NCBI GenBank assembly: GCA_030613025.1
Contig: JAUWMT010000027.1
Location: forward strand, 1-38,241
Direction: 5' to 3'
Length of the DNA: 38,241 nucleotides
DNA from: Candidatus Cloacimonadota bacterium
Lineage (GTDB): Bacteria > Cloacimonadota > Cloacimonadia > JGIOTU-2
Shown here: positions 23,346 through 31,986 of the stretch, one piece after another
Numbering within the stretch: position 1 is the first letter of the stretch
Layout of the letters: each line of letters starts with the position of its first letter
Notes under the pieces: model-generated
Databases searched by the model: none
Told to the model about the DNA's origin: nothing
Seen by the model: only the letters and a program-made list of their open reading frames with translations
Made by a program: the position numbers and the translations under genes

Positions 23346-26026
23346 TTAATGTATAGATATTTCTGGAAAGCAATGAAGGTATTTCTGATTATATCAACAC
23401 AACCAAGTTCTTCGATTGCATCAGGGATTGATTTATATTTCAATTCAAGAAGACTTGGTAATTTATCCTGATCAAGTTCATCTACACCGGTTTCAATGTA
23501 TTTGGACAGAACAAATTCAAGAAACTCTTTCTGTTTGTAATCCAAACCTGAGAAAATATTGGATTGTGCATTTGCAACTCTTTCTTCACGTGTAATTGGT
23601 TGAATTGCAAAAGACACATATTCGAGAACATCGTATAAATCACTTTTCTCAGCATTTATCAACTTCTGTAGGTTCAACAATTCATTTTTGCCATATCCGG
23701 CTTCCTCAAGCTTTTCAAGAAATGATTTTCTTGTAGAAGGAACAGACCATATTTCGCGCAATTCATTTTCATCTTCGAAAAATTCAGGCAATTTACCATA
23801 TAAACTTTGTAAAAATTCTTCTGCTGAAATTGGCTTACCGTCAGCGCTCCAAAAAGAAGTATTAATCATATGTTGGATTTCTCTTTCTTTACCATCCCGC
23901 AATTTAATTTTTAGCTTTTTTCGTCTTTCATTTTCTTCTGTTCCATATTCGCTATCGCCATCTTCTACTACTGACGGTTCTTTTGGATCTTGTGGTTTAT
24001 GCTCCGGTGGTTCCAGCGGTTCTCCATCCCAGTCAGGGTCAGAAAAGTGATGATAGGCGTTTACAAAGTCATATATAGTGAAAAATTCTTTCCCGTCAAA
24101 CAAACGAGTTCCCCGACCTATAATTTGTTTAAATTCAATCATTGAATTTATCGGTCGAAGAAACACGATATTCCTGATATTCCGTGCATCGACTCCGGTT
24201 GAAAGTTTCTGCGAAGTGGTTAATATTGTTGGGATCGTTTTATCATTATCCTGGAAATTTCTTAAATGCAGCTCACCCAAAGCACCATCATTTGCAGTTA
24301 CACGCTGGCAGTAATTCGGATCACTGCTTTCTTTATTTTGATTTATTAAATTTCGAATAGCCAAAGCATGGTCCTGAGTTGCACAGAATATAATAGTTTT
24401 TTCTTTCTGATTTATTTCAGAAAGTATGATTTGGACACGCTTTCTCTCACGTGCTTTTATTTCAATAATCTTATTGAAATCTGCTTCTTCATAAATTCTG
24501 CCCACTTCAACTTCGCCTTCGATAATAGTGTCATCTGATGTGTAAATATATTCATCGAGTGTTGTCTGTATCCGTTTAACTTTGAATGGTGTTAAAAAAC
24601 CATCATTTATGCCTTCCTTCAGTGAATAGATATAAACCGGTTCACCGAAATATCTATAAGTATCGATATTGTTTTTTCTTTTTGGTGTAGCGGTCAAGCC
24701 AAGCTGAACTGCTGGTGAAAAATATTCCATAATTCCACGCCAGTTACTCTCATCATTCGCACCCCCACGATGACATTCATCAATAACTATGAAATCGAAA
24801 TAATCCGCAGGATATTCGCCGAAATATGCTTCGACAGGCTCAGCAACCTTATGCTCAGTGATTTCTGGTAATTGTTCAGATTTATTTTTTGAGAGTTTTT
24901 TGAGTAATGCAATATCTCTTTTGATTAAAGCAATTTTCTTTGCTCTACTCCAATTTTGAACCTGCTTCTCTCTATCAAAAGCATTATCAATTCTATCAAA
25001 TTCTTCATAATAAATTAGTTTTACCGGCAAATGCTGCTTTGTATGGACAGCGCCTTTTCCATTATTATGTTCTTCTAAGCGATTTTTTAAATTTTTTGTA
25101 CTTCCTGTATAAAAACTACCATCTGCACATTGCAAAATATACATATACGCATAAGCATCATTGATTTGCATAACTTCTTTAAATAAAGAATTTCCATGCT
25201 CTGAGGGTGAGCTTGCCGAATCCCCGCACATAAAGGTCTGGAAGATAGTGAAAAAGATGCTGCCGTTTGTCGGCACTCTGCCGTGATTGCGTATTTCAGA
25301 AGGTTTTATCCTTATAAGAGCATCTTCCGGAAAAGCGCTGAACGCATTAAACGCCTGGTCTGCTAATATATTTCTATCTGCAAGAAATAGTATTCTTGGG
25401 CGTCTCGATCCATCTCGCTGTAAATTCCAACGGGAATAAAATAGTTTCCAGGCAATTTGGAAAGCTATAAATGTTTTACCTGTTCCTGTTGCAAGAGTAA
25501 GGAGAATTCTATCCTTTCCATCTGCCATAGCGGATAGAGCTTTGTTTACTGCAATTTCCTGATAAAACCGAGACGGTCGTGTGCCTCCAACATCCTCAAA
25601 AGGAATTTGATTGAATTTATCCCACCATTCATTTTGCTTTTTATAAACTTTGTTCCACAATTCATCAGGATCATGAAAGCTGTCTATTAGACCCTCTTTT
25701 CCGGTTTCCATATTGATCCTGTAGATTTCTTTACCGTTTGCGGCATATGTATAGATGAGATTTAATTTGTCTGCATAATTTTTCGCTTGGGCAACACCTT
25801 CACCTACTTTCTGCTCATCACTTTTAGCTTCAATGACAGCAAGCTTCTGACCTTTATAGGTAAGGATATAATCAGCTATTAAAGGATTTCTTTTGCCACC
25901 GCCAATTTTAATTTTACCGATAGTTATTTGGTATTCACGAAGAACTTTTGTTCCTTCTACAACACCCCAACCTTTTTCTTTTAAGGCAGGATCGATTAGT
26001 TCTGCTCTGGTTTCTGATTCATTCAT
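23333..26026 (-). CDS. hsdR: Type I restriction endonuclease subunit R with an inserted GIY-YIG nuclease domain
   Basis: An 897-residue motor and nuclease subunit. The N-terminal PD-(D/E)xK domain has Asp52 and Glu66-x-Lys68 (VIEAKSD). Helicase motifs follow: Walker A TGTGKT (180-185), DECH (416-419), GLTATP (443-448) and QIIGRGTRL. Between motif I and DECH, at residues 269-400, is a 132-residue insert holding a complete GIY-YIG domain (about 293-381). Without it the protein is about 765 residues and joins FQTFMCG to YFGEYPADYFDFIVIDECH, as expected for the family. The insert is a whole number of codons, so the frame is kept. The gene ends the hsd operon; its ATG lies 2 bases after the BRO-N gene stop. 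Whether the motor tolerates the insert is unknown. Confidence 0.92.
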   Translation of the reverse strand: MNESETRAELIDPALKEKGWGVVEGTKVLREYQITIGKIKIGGGKRNPLIADYILTYKGQKLAVIEAKSDEQKVGEGVAQAKNYADKLNLIYTYAANGKEIYRINMETGKEGLIDSFHDPDELWNKVYKKQNEWWDKFNQIPFEDVGGTRPSRFYQEIAVNKALSAMADGKDRILLTLATGTGKTFIAFQIAWKLFYSRWNLQRDGSRRPRILFLADRNILADQAFNAFSAFPEDALIRIKPSEIRNHGRVPTNGSIFFTIFQTFMCGDSASSPSEHGNSLFKEVMQINDAYAYMYILQCADGSFYTGSTKNLKNRLEEHNNGKGAVHTKQHLPVKLIYYEEFDRIDNAFDREKQVQNWSRAKKIALIKRDIALLKKLSKNKSEQLPEITEHKVAEPVEAYFGEYPADYFDFIVIDECHRGGANDESNWRGIMEYFSPAVQLGLTATPKRKNNIDTYRYFGEPVYIYSLKEGINDGFLTPFKVKRIQTTLDEYIYTSDDTIIEGEVEVGRIYEEADFNKIIEIKARERKRVQIILSEINQKEKTIIFCATQDHALAIRNLINQNKESSDPNYCQRVTANDGALGELHLRNFQDNDKTIPTILTTSQKLSTGVDARNIRNIVFLRPINSMIEFKQIIGRGTRLFDGKEFFTIYDFVNAYHHFSDPDWDGEPLEPPEHKPQDPKEPSVVEDGDSEYGTEENERRKKLKIKLRDGKEREIQHMINTSFWSADGKPISAEEFLQSLYGKLPEFFEDENELREIWSVPSTRKSFLEKLEEAGYGKNELLNLQKLINAEKSDLYDVLEYVSFAIQPITREERVANAQSNIFSGLDYKQKEFLEFVLSKYIETGVDELDQDKLPSLLELKYKSIPDAIEELGCVDIIRNTFIAFQKYLYIKKTA
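24827..25222 (-). mobile_element. In-frame GIY-YIG element inside hsdR, with inverted-repeat ends
   Basis: The 396-base insert encodes YMYILQCADGSFYTGSTKNL, NRLEEHNNGKG and FDREKQVQNWSRAKKIALI, the pattern of stand-alone UPF0213-type GIY-YIG nucleases, with Arg316 and Glu353 (HsdR numbering) as the catalytic pair. The ends are imperfect inverted repeats: TTCGACAGGCTCA at 24830-24842 and TGAGCTTGCCGAA at 25208-25220, matching at 11 of 13 positions when one is reversed and complemented. These ends belong to the same family as a repeat inside hsdM (31190-31210). The layout suggests a small mobile nuclease cassette; no transposase is present. Confidence 0.72.
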
Positions 26027-26028
26027 TG

Positions 26029-26883
26029 TTATTCTTCCAGTTCTAATTTATCATCTTTATTTAGATAGTTCTGTTTTGAAATAACGCTTCTGTTCAACTC
26101 TTTTTCGGTCTCTTTTCTGGCATTTCCGGCAACTTTACCACCACGCTTTGCAACATTTTTATTATGAGTAAATGTATCAGGTTTCTCTTTTTGGGAAATC
26201 TCTGTTGTAACACGCTCGCCCAGCATAGTAAAAATCAGTTCCAGATCATCCATGTGGTCGCGCAAATTGGCTTTTGATTTCTCAGGTAAATTTTTATGCT
26301 TCTTATATTCACCAGGCGTCATTCCAAATGTTGCCTTGGAAATCTCGGCAGTTAAAATAGCATAGTCTTTTTGTTCCTCAATTCCGCGCTCTTTCCATTC
26401 ATCGGTCAGATCCTGCCTGATGGCAATGCCTCTTAATCTTTTGTCAATCCAGTCTTTCGGATAACCTTTTTTCTCATAAATTTCTTTCATCCGCTTTTGG
26501 GCAAGTTCGGGATTCTCTATTTCTTCAATTCTTTCATATCCAACCTTTGCAAGCCATCTTTTAAATGGTTCAGCTTTAGGTGATGGGACAGACTGAATGA
26601 TGCGGAGGATCCCTTCGGTATTCGCACAATCTGTCGCTCTCATTTTATCGTCTGGAGCTTCCATTTTCAACTGTCGACAAAATGTCGACGGTTCAAACCC
26701 ATCTTCATCTTTGACTCGAACTTTCATCCTGTACCAATAATCACGAGGGTTTATTGAATCACTCAATGCTCCGACAACATCCACCACAGAGTAATACCAT
26801 TCATCTTCATTCCATATTCTGCGGATTTTTTTACTCTGGAAGATGACAAGTTTATTGGGTTGATCATTATGTTTAGTTTCCAT
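26029..26883 (-). CDS. BRO-N domain protein (phage antirepressor-like) in the type I locus
   Basis: A 284-residue protein with an N-terminal BRO/antirepressor-like domain: KKIRRIWNEDEWYYSVVDVV, INPRDYWYRMKVR, FKRWLAKVGYERIEE. The middle resembles DinD-like proteins (RQDLTDEWKERGIEEQKDYAILTAEISKATFGMTP). The tail is basic and rich in Lys and Asn. A longer frame starts at 26898, but GGGGAG before ATG 26883 marks the start. The gene is often found beside hsd genes in related bacteria; a role in regulating the system, or as a phage-derived passenger, is plausible. Its start lies immediately after the hsdS tail remnant and its stop 2 bases before hsdR. Confidence 0.75.
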   Translation of the reverse strand: METKHNDQPNKLVIFQSKKIRRIWNEDEWYYSVVDVVGALSDSINPRDYWYRMKVRVKDEDGFEPSTFCRQLKMEAPDDKMRATDCANTEGILRIIQSVPSPKAEPFKRWLAKVGYERIEEIENPELAQKRMKEIYEKKGYPKDWIDKRLRGIAIRQDLTDEWKERGIEEQKDYAILTAEISKATFGMTPGEYKKHKNLPEKSKANLRDHMDDLELIFTMLGERVTTEISQKEKPDTFTHNKNVAKRGGKVAGNARKETEKELNRSVISKQNYLNKDDKLELEE

Positions 26884-26884
26884 T

Positions 26885-26995
26885 TTATAACTCCCCATTA
26901 AATGCTTTGTGCAGGATTGATTGTTTTAGTTCTTCGAGGTTGGTTATTTTTTGTTTAAATATTGATAATTTTGCTTTGGTTTCAGCTTCGTTCAT
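26885..26995 (-). pseudogene. hsdS 3' end remnant (36 codons)
   Basis: On the minus strand ATG at 26995 opens 36 codons ending LKQSILHKAFNGEL-stop, homologous to the last 34 residues of the intact HsdS (SAETKRL ... LKELKQSILQKAFNGEL). A stop codon lies two codons upstream of the ATG, so nothing longer remains. The final 46 bases are 44/46 identical to the hsdS end at 28750-28795, but further upstream the match is only at protein level. This shows the remnant comes from a different hsdS allele and not from a recent duplication of the present one. It abuts the BRO-N gene, as an intact hsdS would. Confidence 0.8.
26889..26934. repeat. Direct repeat flanking the toxin-antitoxin cassette, copy 1
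   Basis: Begins AACTCCCCATTAAATGCTTT and is 44/46 identical by eye to 28750-28795. It is the 3' end of hsdS coding sequence; the two copies are 1861 bp apart and bracket the ImmA/DUF4411 pair. Confidence 0.85.
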
Positions 26996-27038
26996 ATATC
27001 ATTCACAAATGTAATTTTAAGGTAACATATTAACGATT

Positions 27039-27515
27039 TTAGTGATCTCTATTGAGCAAAGCGGTAAAATTTATACAATCAACATTAACTTCAAGTAAGT
27101 TACAAACAGCTGGAATTTTGTAACTTGAATTGTTTCTTGGTAACTTAAATCTAACTTGTATTTTTTCTTCAGTAACTAATATTGAGTTAATTCTCTTAGC
27201 AATAACTATAATAAATAGATCATTCTCGTCTACACCTTTACCATAACTATCTTCTTCAATTTCGAGCAAATCTTTAATTTTTTGGACATTAGATAAGTCT
27301 TCAGTTGTATCGTTTATGACAGTAATACCCTTAAACCATTCAAAAAACTCATCTGATGTTTTTTCTTTTATTTGTTTATAAGCTCTTTTGGAAACAACAA
27401 ATTCCTGAGTATTTATTTTATCTTCAAACCAATCCCACAACATTTTCAAATTTGGATTATCCATTGGATAATTATCATAGAAATGTATTACTGTAGATGC
27501 ATCAAAGCTATACAA
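27039..27515 (-). CDS. DUF4411 PIN-like toxin
   Basis: A 158-residue PIN-fold protein of the DUF4411 type. It begins MYSFDASTVIHFYDNYP with acidic Asp5, continues with MLWDWFEDKI and VVSKRAYKQI, and has the acidic cluster VDENDLFIIVIAKRINSILVTEE (Asp96, Asp99, Glu116) expected to bind metal. PIN toxins are ribonucleases. It overlaps the HTH/metalloprotease gene by 8 bases, a pairing seen repeatedly for DUF4411 proteins, so the two form a toxin-antitoxin module. They lie within the hsd operon, between hsdS and its remnant. Confidence 0.78.
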   Translation of the reverse strand: MYSFDASTVIHFYDNYPMDNPNLKMLWDWFEDKINTQEFVVSKRAYKQIKEKTSDEFFEWFKGITVINDTTEDLSNVQKIKDLLEIEEDSYGKGVDENDLFIIVIAKRINSILVTEEKIQVRFKLPRNNSSYKIPAVCNLLEVNVDCINFTALLNRDH

Positions 27516-28668
27516 TGTATTCCACCAATCTATGAACGTCTTTTATCTTTAGATTATCTAAATATGTACTGGTTTTTGCCAAAGTAATATGTTTATTGTG
27601 AAATGCATCCAATACTGTACTTACAAAAGGTAAACCAAAAATGTTAATTGGCTCACGGAATCTATATGTTCGTGGAATTGTTTTTTTTTCTACCTCACTT
27701 TCTTTCTGCATCAGAATTGCAACTCGATATTTTTTATATTCTTCATAAAAATAATAATCTATTAAATCTTCTTTAACTAGTCTAACTAAAATTGCTTCAT
27801 TACTAACACACCACTTATTAGAGTATTCATTCAAATAATTATCATATTCTTGGATTTGTAAGCTCAATAATTCTTCAACATCAATTTGGTTAAGATATTC
27901 TGTTGGAATCAATATATTTCCAGCAATTTCATTTGCTTCTTTTTCCTGACCACGATTAAAAGAAAAATCTTCTTCATAATCGATTATACTATTTTTATGT
28001 AATAATAAATGAACTAATTCGTGTATTAATGTGAAAGCTTGTGCTCCTTTGGATTGTTTCTTGATTACGATTATTGGCATTTGATCATAATATTGAGAAA
28101 ATCCTCTAACAGGATTTTGCTTAGGTATTTGCCATTTTCCATTAAAAGGATTGGTAACAATGACCATAATGCCTTTAGTTTCCACAGCTTCTCTTAACTC
28201 ATTAAAGTTTGCATTTGGTCTTAACTCAAGCCACTTTCTGATATTGTTTGCTGTCTCTTTTATATTTTTATTATCCAATTGTAAATTGTACGGATACCAA
28301 GCAGGATGAATATTTTCATCTAAGTCCTCCATAAGACCCAGATATATCTTTCGTTGTCTCTCAACATGCTCAATTAATATACGTACCTTTGGGGAATGTA
28401 TCGGCTTCTTATCATTCATTGTACGAAATTGAGGAGATAAAATTTTATCTTCCTCTACATTATTAGGATTTATAAAGAAAAGCATTGTTCGATTAAAATA
28501 ATCAGCTAACTTTTTCAACTGATTAATACTTATAACGGCTTCATTTTTCATAGCTGCTTGAAGTGTTTTTATGGAAATGTGGACATGTTCAGACAACTCT
28601 GGGATATCAATTCCAAATGTCTGACAACACCACATCAATCTTTCAGGATTAACAGCTATTTTTTCCAT
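27508..28668 (-). CDS. XRE-type HTH/ImmA-IrrE metalloprotease, probable antitoxin of the DUF4411 toxin
   Basis: A 386-residue two-domain protein. Residues 1-70 form a helix-turn-helix (ELSEHVHISIKTLQAAM ... INQLKKLADYF). Residues 190-260 hold the ImmA/IrrE zinc protease with HELVH (His216, Glu217, His220) and the downstream Glu in GQEKEANEIAGNILIP. The C-terminal 100 residues are unassigned. Such proteins commonly repress their own operon and act as antitoxin to the following DUF4411 protein; the protease may switch the pair on under stress. ATG 28668 lies about 77 bases after the hsdS stop, room for a cassette-specific promoter. Confidence 0.85.
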   Translation of the reverse strand: MEKIAVNPERLMWCCQTFGIDIPELSEHVHISIKTLQAAMKNEAVISINQLKKLADYFNRTMLFFINPNNVEEDKILSPQFRTMNDKKPIHSPKVRILIEHVERQRKIYLGLMEDLDENIHPAWYPYNLQLDNKNIKETANNIRKWLELRPNANFNELREAVETKGIMVIVTNPFNGKWQIPKQNPVRGFSQYYDQMPIIVIKKQSKGAQAFTLIHELVHLLLHKNSIIDYEEDFSFNRGQEKEANEIAGNILIPTEYLNQIDVEELLSLQIQEYDNYLNEYSNKWCVSNEAILVRLVKEDLIDYYFYEEYKKYRVAILMQKESEVEKKTIPRTYRFREPINIFGLPFVSTVLDAFHNKHITLAKTSTYLDNLKIKDVHRLVEYIV

Positions 28669-28745
28669 GTTTCTTCTCTACCTTATTGATAATTTATCTT
28701 TAATCCAATTTTTTAACACATAAATTTTAATGTCTATTAATTTTT

Positions 28746-29957
28746 CTACAACTCCCCATTAAATGCTTTTTGCAGGATTGATTGTTTTAGCTCTTTTAAA
28801 TTATTTAATTTTAGTTGATATTTGGATTCAAGACGCTTTGTTTCAGCTGAAAGAGAATCAAGTTTTGTAACAATTTGTTTTTGTTTGTTTTTATTATTAA
28901 GAATGTTGATATTTAGTTTTCCCCATTTTGATTTATTAATTATTGGCAAAGTTGCCTGTGCACTTCTTCCCTGTAGCATTACTTGTCTTTGCACAAAAGG
29001 AGAAATTAAAGCATAATACAAAAATTTAGATTCATAAAATTTTGATGGCGTTAGGGCGTTTATTTGTTGATTTGAGCTCACAGGAATTTTTGAAAAACCC
29101 GTTTTCCCAATCGTTGCACCTATACAAACCATCAAAACTGAATTCGCAGCAAAAAGTCTACCCTTTTTTAATCCCTTTTCACTTAGCATACTTCTACCTG
29201 AATCTATAGAACCATCTGGAGAAAAATGAGCTGGTTTAACAAAAGGAATAAAATCACCATAGTTCGATTTATCATTTGTAGGAGGTGTTGTTCCTGTTTG
29301 TACAGTACCAATTTCTTCCAGTTTCTTCTCTTCCCAATCAACCCCAGGATTGGAAAAGATTTCGTTTAGATAGGAATCAAAGAGCTCTTTGGTGTTTTGC
29401 AGGTTCTTTTCTGTATTGGTAATGGCTTTATCGATTGCAGCAAAGGTTTTATCGAGGATGGCAACAATGCGTTTTTGTTCGGGAAGGGGAGGAAGTGGAA
29501 TGTTAATGTTTTTATATTCATCAAATTTTAAATTCCGTATTCCTGTTGAATGACTTTGCATAGTTTCCGTAGCACCTGAAATATAAGCGAAAAATAAAAA
29601 TCTATGTAAAAAAGTAAAATCTACTTCATTAAAATCCTTAATCCTAACCACAGAAGTAAAATTACTAAATGAAAAATCTCCTTCTGTTTTATCAAAAACA
29701 ATAACTCTTCCTACTGGCTGTTTTGTACCACCACCTGATTTTTCAAGTATAATATCACCATACTGAAGTTTGCGTTTTGCAAATTGTGATTGTTCAACTT
29801 CCAAATAGACAATATTAGTATCGTTTAACTTCCCATCTTTAGTAAAGTTTGTATTTCTAATTACACCAACATTTTGGAATGGTGGCTTTTTTCCCTTCCA
29901 AAGACCGTTGCTAAAATTACATAAATCGTTTAATTTTTGGGATTTCCACATTATCAT
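28746..29957 (-). CDS. hsdS: Type I restriction-modification specificity subunit S
   Basis: A 403-residue DNA recognition subunit with two target recognition domains and two conserved helical spacers. TRD1 covers about residues 1-150 and ends in IPLPPLPEQKRIVAILDKTF, followed by the first coiled-coil spacer (FAAIDKAITNTEKNLQNTKELF). TRD2 (about 210-355) starts VDWEEKKLEEIGTVQTGTTPP and is followed by the second spacer ending LKQSILQKAFNGEL. The start overlaps the hsdM stop as ATGA. The two half-site recognitions cannot be read from sequence. Its 3' end is duplicated 1.86 kb downstream around the toxin-antitoxin cassette. Confidence 0.92.
   Translation of the reverse strand: MIMWKSQKLNDLCNFSNGLWKGKKPPFQNVGVIRNTNFTKDGKLNDTNIVYLEVEQSQFAKRKLQYGDIILEKSGGGTKQPVGRVIVFDKTEGDFSFSNFTSVVRIKDFNEVDFTFLHRFLFFAYISGATETMQSHSTGIRNLKFDEYKNINIPLPPLPEQKRIVAILDKTFAAIDKAITNTEKNLQNTKELFDSYLNEIFSNPGVDWEEKKLEEIGTVQTGTTPPTNDKSNYGDFIPFVKPAHFSPDGSIDSGRSMLSEKGLKKGRLFAANSVLMVCIGATIGKTGFSKIPVSSNQQINALTPSKFYESKFLYYALISPFVQRQVMLQGRSAQATLPIINKSKWGKLNINILNNKNKQKQIVTKLDSLSAETKRLESKYQLKLNNLKELKQSILQKAFNGEL
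28750..28795. repeat. Direct repeat flanking the toxin-antitoxin cassette, copy 2 (3' end of hsdS)
   Basis: The functional hsdS end, 44/46 identical to 26889-26934. Confidence 0.85.
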
Positions 29958-31432
29958 ATCAGTTCCAAAATTGAGTTCAAAATATCGGCACTTTCTTCGT
30001 CCAAGCCCTTCATTTCTTCCAGAATTTCTTTAGGGACTCGTAGAATAGTTTCATCTTTCTTGTTGGGATTCTTAGCTGATAGATCGTAAGTTTCTTCATT
30101 AATATTGGCTACATCAACCGACCAGGAATTTTCGCTGTCTCCCTTAAATGAACTTAGGGTGACAAATTCTGCTAAATCTTTTTCGTTGAGAGGATTGGTT
30201 TTACCGAGGTTGCGATCGAGATTGAGCTGATAAAACCAGACATTCTTTGTTGGCTTGCCTTTTTCGAAGAACAGAACAACAGTTTTGACACCGGCACCGG
30301 AAAAAACACCACCGGGGAGATCGAGCACTGTGTGGAGATCGCAGCTTTGAAGCAGTTCTTTTCGGAGAGAAATAGAGGCGTTATCGGTGTTTGAAAGAAA
30401 AGTATTTTTAATAACAATCCCAGCTCGTCCTCCGGCTTTCAACTTTTTAATAAAATGCTGAAGAAAAAGAAAAGCTGTCTCACCTGTTTTGATCGGAAAG
30501 TTTTGTTGTACTTCCTTTCGCTCCTTTCCGCCAAAAGGTGGATTCGCAAGAATAATATCGAATCGGTCTTTCTCCTGAATGTCGAAAATATTTTCCGCAA
30601 GTGTATTTGTATGAACAATATTGGGTGCTTCCACACCATGCAGGATCATATTCATAGTTCCAATGATGTAGGCGAGAGATTTCTTTTCTTTACCGAAAAA
30701 TGTATTTTTCTGCAGAGTTTCAATATCGGATGTGGTGAGTTTGTTGTGTTTTTTGATATAATCGAAAGCTTCAACAAGGAAGCCGGCAGAACCAACGGCA
30801 CCGTCATAGATTTTGTTTCCGATTTCCGGAGCAACTACTTTTACAATGGTTTTAATAAGCGGACGTGGCGTGTAGTATTCTCCGCCGTTTCTTCCGGCAT
30901 TTCCCATATTTTTAATCTTAGATTCATAAAGGTGAGACATCTCGTGTTTTTCTTTATGGGTTCTGAATTTCAGTTCGTCAACAAGGTTTATTACTTCGCG
31001 TAAATTATACCCGCTTTGCACTTTGTTTTTTAATTCGCTGAATATCTCACCGATTTTGTATTCAATTGTATCCAGGCTTTCCGCACTTATTTTAAACTTT
31101 TTGAGATATGGAAATAATTGTAAATCGACAAAATCTCTTAGATCATCACCGCTAAGAGCTTTGTGGTGGTCAAGCTTGCCATCAGACGTCCCTTCGACAC
31201 CGCTCAGGGCAAGTTTTGGAGCTGCCCAAACATTCCATTTGAATTTGCTATCAATTATTTCGGAATGATGTTGACCTGATAATTCTGCTGCCGCTTTCTT
31301 ATCCTGTTCTAAATCATCAAGATATTTGAGGAATAATATCCATGAGGTTTGTTCTACATAATCTAATTCGCTGCTGCATCCGGCGTCTTTGTGCAGTATG
31401 TCATCAATGTTCTTAAATGTCTGTTCAAACAT
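29954..31432 (-). CDS. hsdM: Type I restriction-modification DNA methyltransferase subunit M
   Basis: A 492-residue adenine-N6 methylase subunit. The N-terminal helical domain (FKNIDDILHKDAGCSSELDY) is followed by GGEYYTPRPLIKTIVKVV, the SAM-binding motif I IYDGAVGSAGFLVEAF and the catalytic NPPFGGKE. The frame is open from 31450, but AAGGAA 7 bases before ATG 31432 marks the start. It carries an in-frame repeat-derived insert, ALSGVEG, inside AAPKL...TSDGKLDHHKAL, which lies in the N-terminal domain away from the active site. It is the first gene of the minus-strand hsd operon; TTCTTGACG about 80 bases upstream on the minus strand could be its -35 box. Confidence 0.93.
   Translation of the reverse strand: MFEQTFKNIDDILHKDAGCSSELDYVEQTSWILFLKYLDDLEQDKKAAAELSGQHHSEIIDSKFKWNVWAAPKLALSGVEGTSDGKLDHHKALSGDDLRDFVDLQLFPYLKKFKISAESLDTIEYKIGEIFSELKNKVQSGYNLREVINLVDELKFRTHKEKHEMSHLYESKIKNMGNAGRNGGEYYTPRPLIKTIVKVVAPEIGNKIYDGAVGSAGFLVEAFDYIKKHNKLTTSDIETLQKNTFFGKEKKSLAYIIGTMNMILHGVEAPNIVHTNTLAENIFDIQEKDRFDIILANPPFGGKERKEVQQNFPIKTGETAFLFLQHFIKKLKAGGRAGIVIKNTFLSNTDNASISLRKELLQSCDLHTVLDLPGGVFSGAGVKTVVLFFEKGKPTKNVWFYQLNLDRNLGKTNPLNEKDLAEFVTLSSFKGDSENSWSVDVANINEETYDLSAKNPNKKDETILRVPKEILEEMKGLDEESADILNSILELI
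31190..31210 (-). repeat. In-frame palindromic repeat inside hsdM
   Basis: The 21 bases (plus strand CCCTTCGACACCGCTCAGGG plus C) encode the seven residues ALSGVEG. The TTCGACA...GCTCA core is the same family as the ends of the GIY-YIG insert in hsdR and TGAGCTTGCGAA at 37611. Seven codons were gained without shifting the frame. Confidence 0.65.
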
Positions 31433-31697
31433 TTTATATTCCTTTAACAAGCAAATGATCTATTCATATTAATTGATTTCTTTTTTCATTTGTTTATCTA
31501 TTCTTACGTCAAGAAATTTAACTGTATTTCATACATATTAAGATTATTTTTTCCAAGTTTAGCAAAAATATCATTCTCATTAACACTTTATTCTTGGTTA
31601 GGTACTTCCAGTTTAATTCACTTTATCCCGACAAATCTGGAGAATTGGTAAAGAGTTGCGGGATGTGGAAATTGTTAAGGAGGGTGGAGGAAAGTAA

Positions 31698-31748
31698 CGC
31701 AAGATTCCAATCTTACGCATCTTCCAGACACAACATTGGAATGTTGTG
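31698..31748. repeat. Pair of REP-like hairpins upstream of the HI0933-family gene
   Basis: AAGATTCCAATCTT (31701-31714) and CACAACATTGGAATGTTGTG (31729-31748) are adjacent dyads with two-base CC and GG loops. The divergent spacer 31433-31986 holds these, the upstream region of hsdM, and TTTGACA at 31879-31885 as a possible -35 for the oxidoreductase; I see no gene in it. Confidence 0.55.
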
Positions 31749-31986
31749 CTACTCTCAGAATTTACTAATCAACGTTCATCAGTATAAGCTTGTCCGCCCA
31801 CTGGTGGATCTGTGCCAATAGGTGTTCCATATCTTCCATCCTCCCTTCTCCCTTTTCCTTCCTTCATTTTTCGCATTCTTTGACAAAATATCCTGCCCAA
31901 CAAAATTTCAACTTTCATGTTTCTGTACTGTACAATATTCTTTTGGGAGTTTTGTCAGTATATTCAGGCATGCAAGGAGTTCTATC

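Noticed and set aside
31594-31821. 75-codon frame upstream of the HI0933-family gene
   Set aside because: It spans two REP-like hairpins and has no ribosome binding site or recognisable motif.
31822-31986. N-terminal extension of the HI0933-family oxidoreductase
   Set aside because: The flavin-binding fold starts right after ATG 31987, which has a good AGGAG; the extension is low-complexity and unlike the family.
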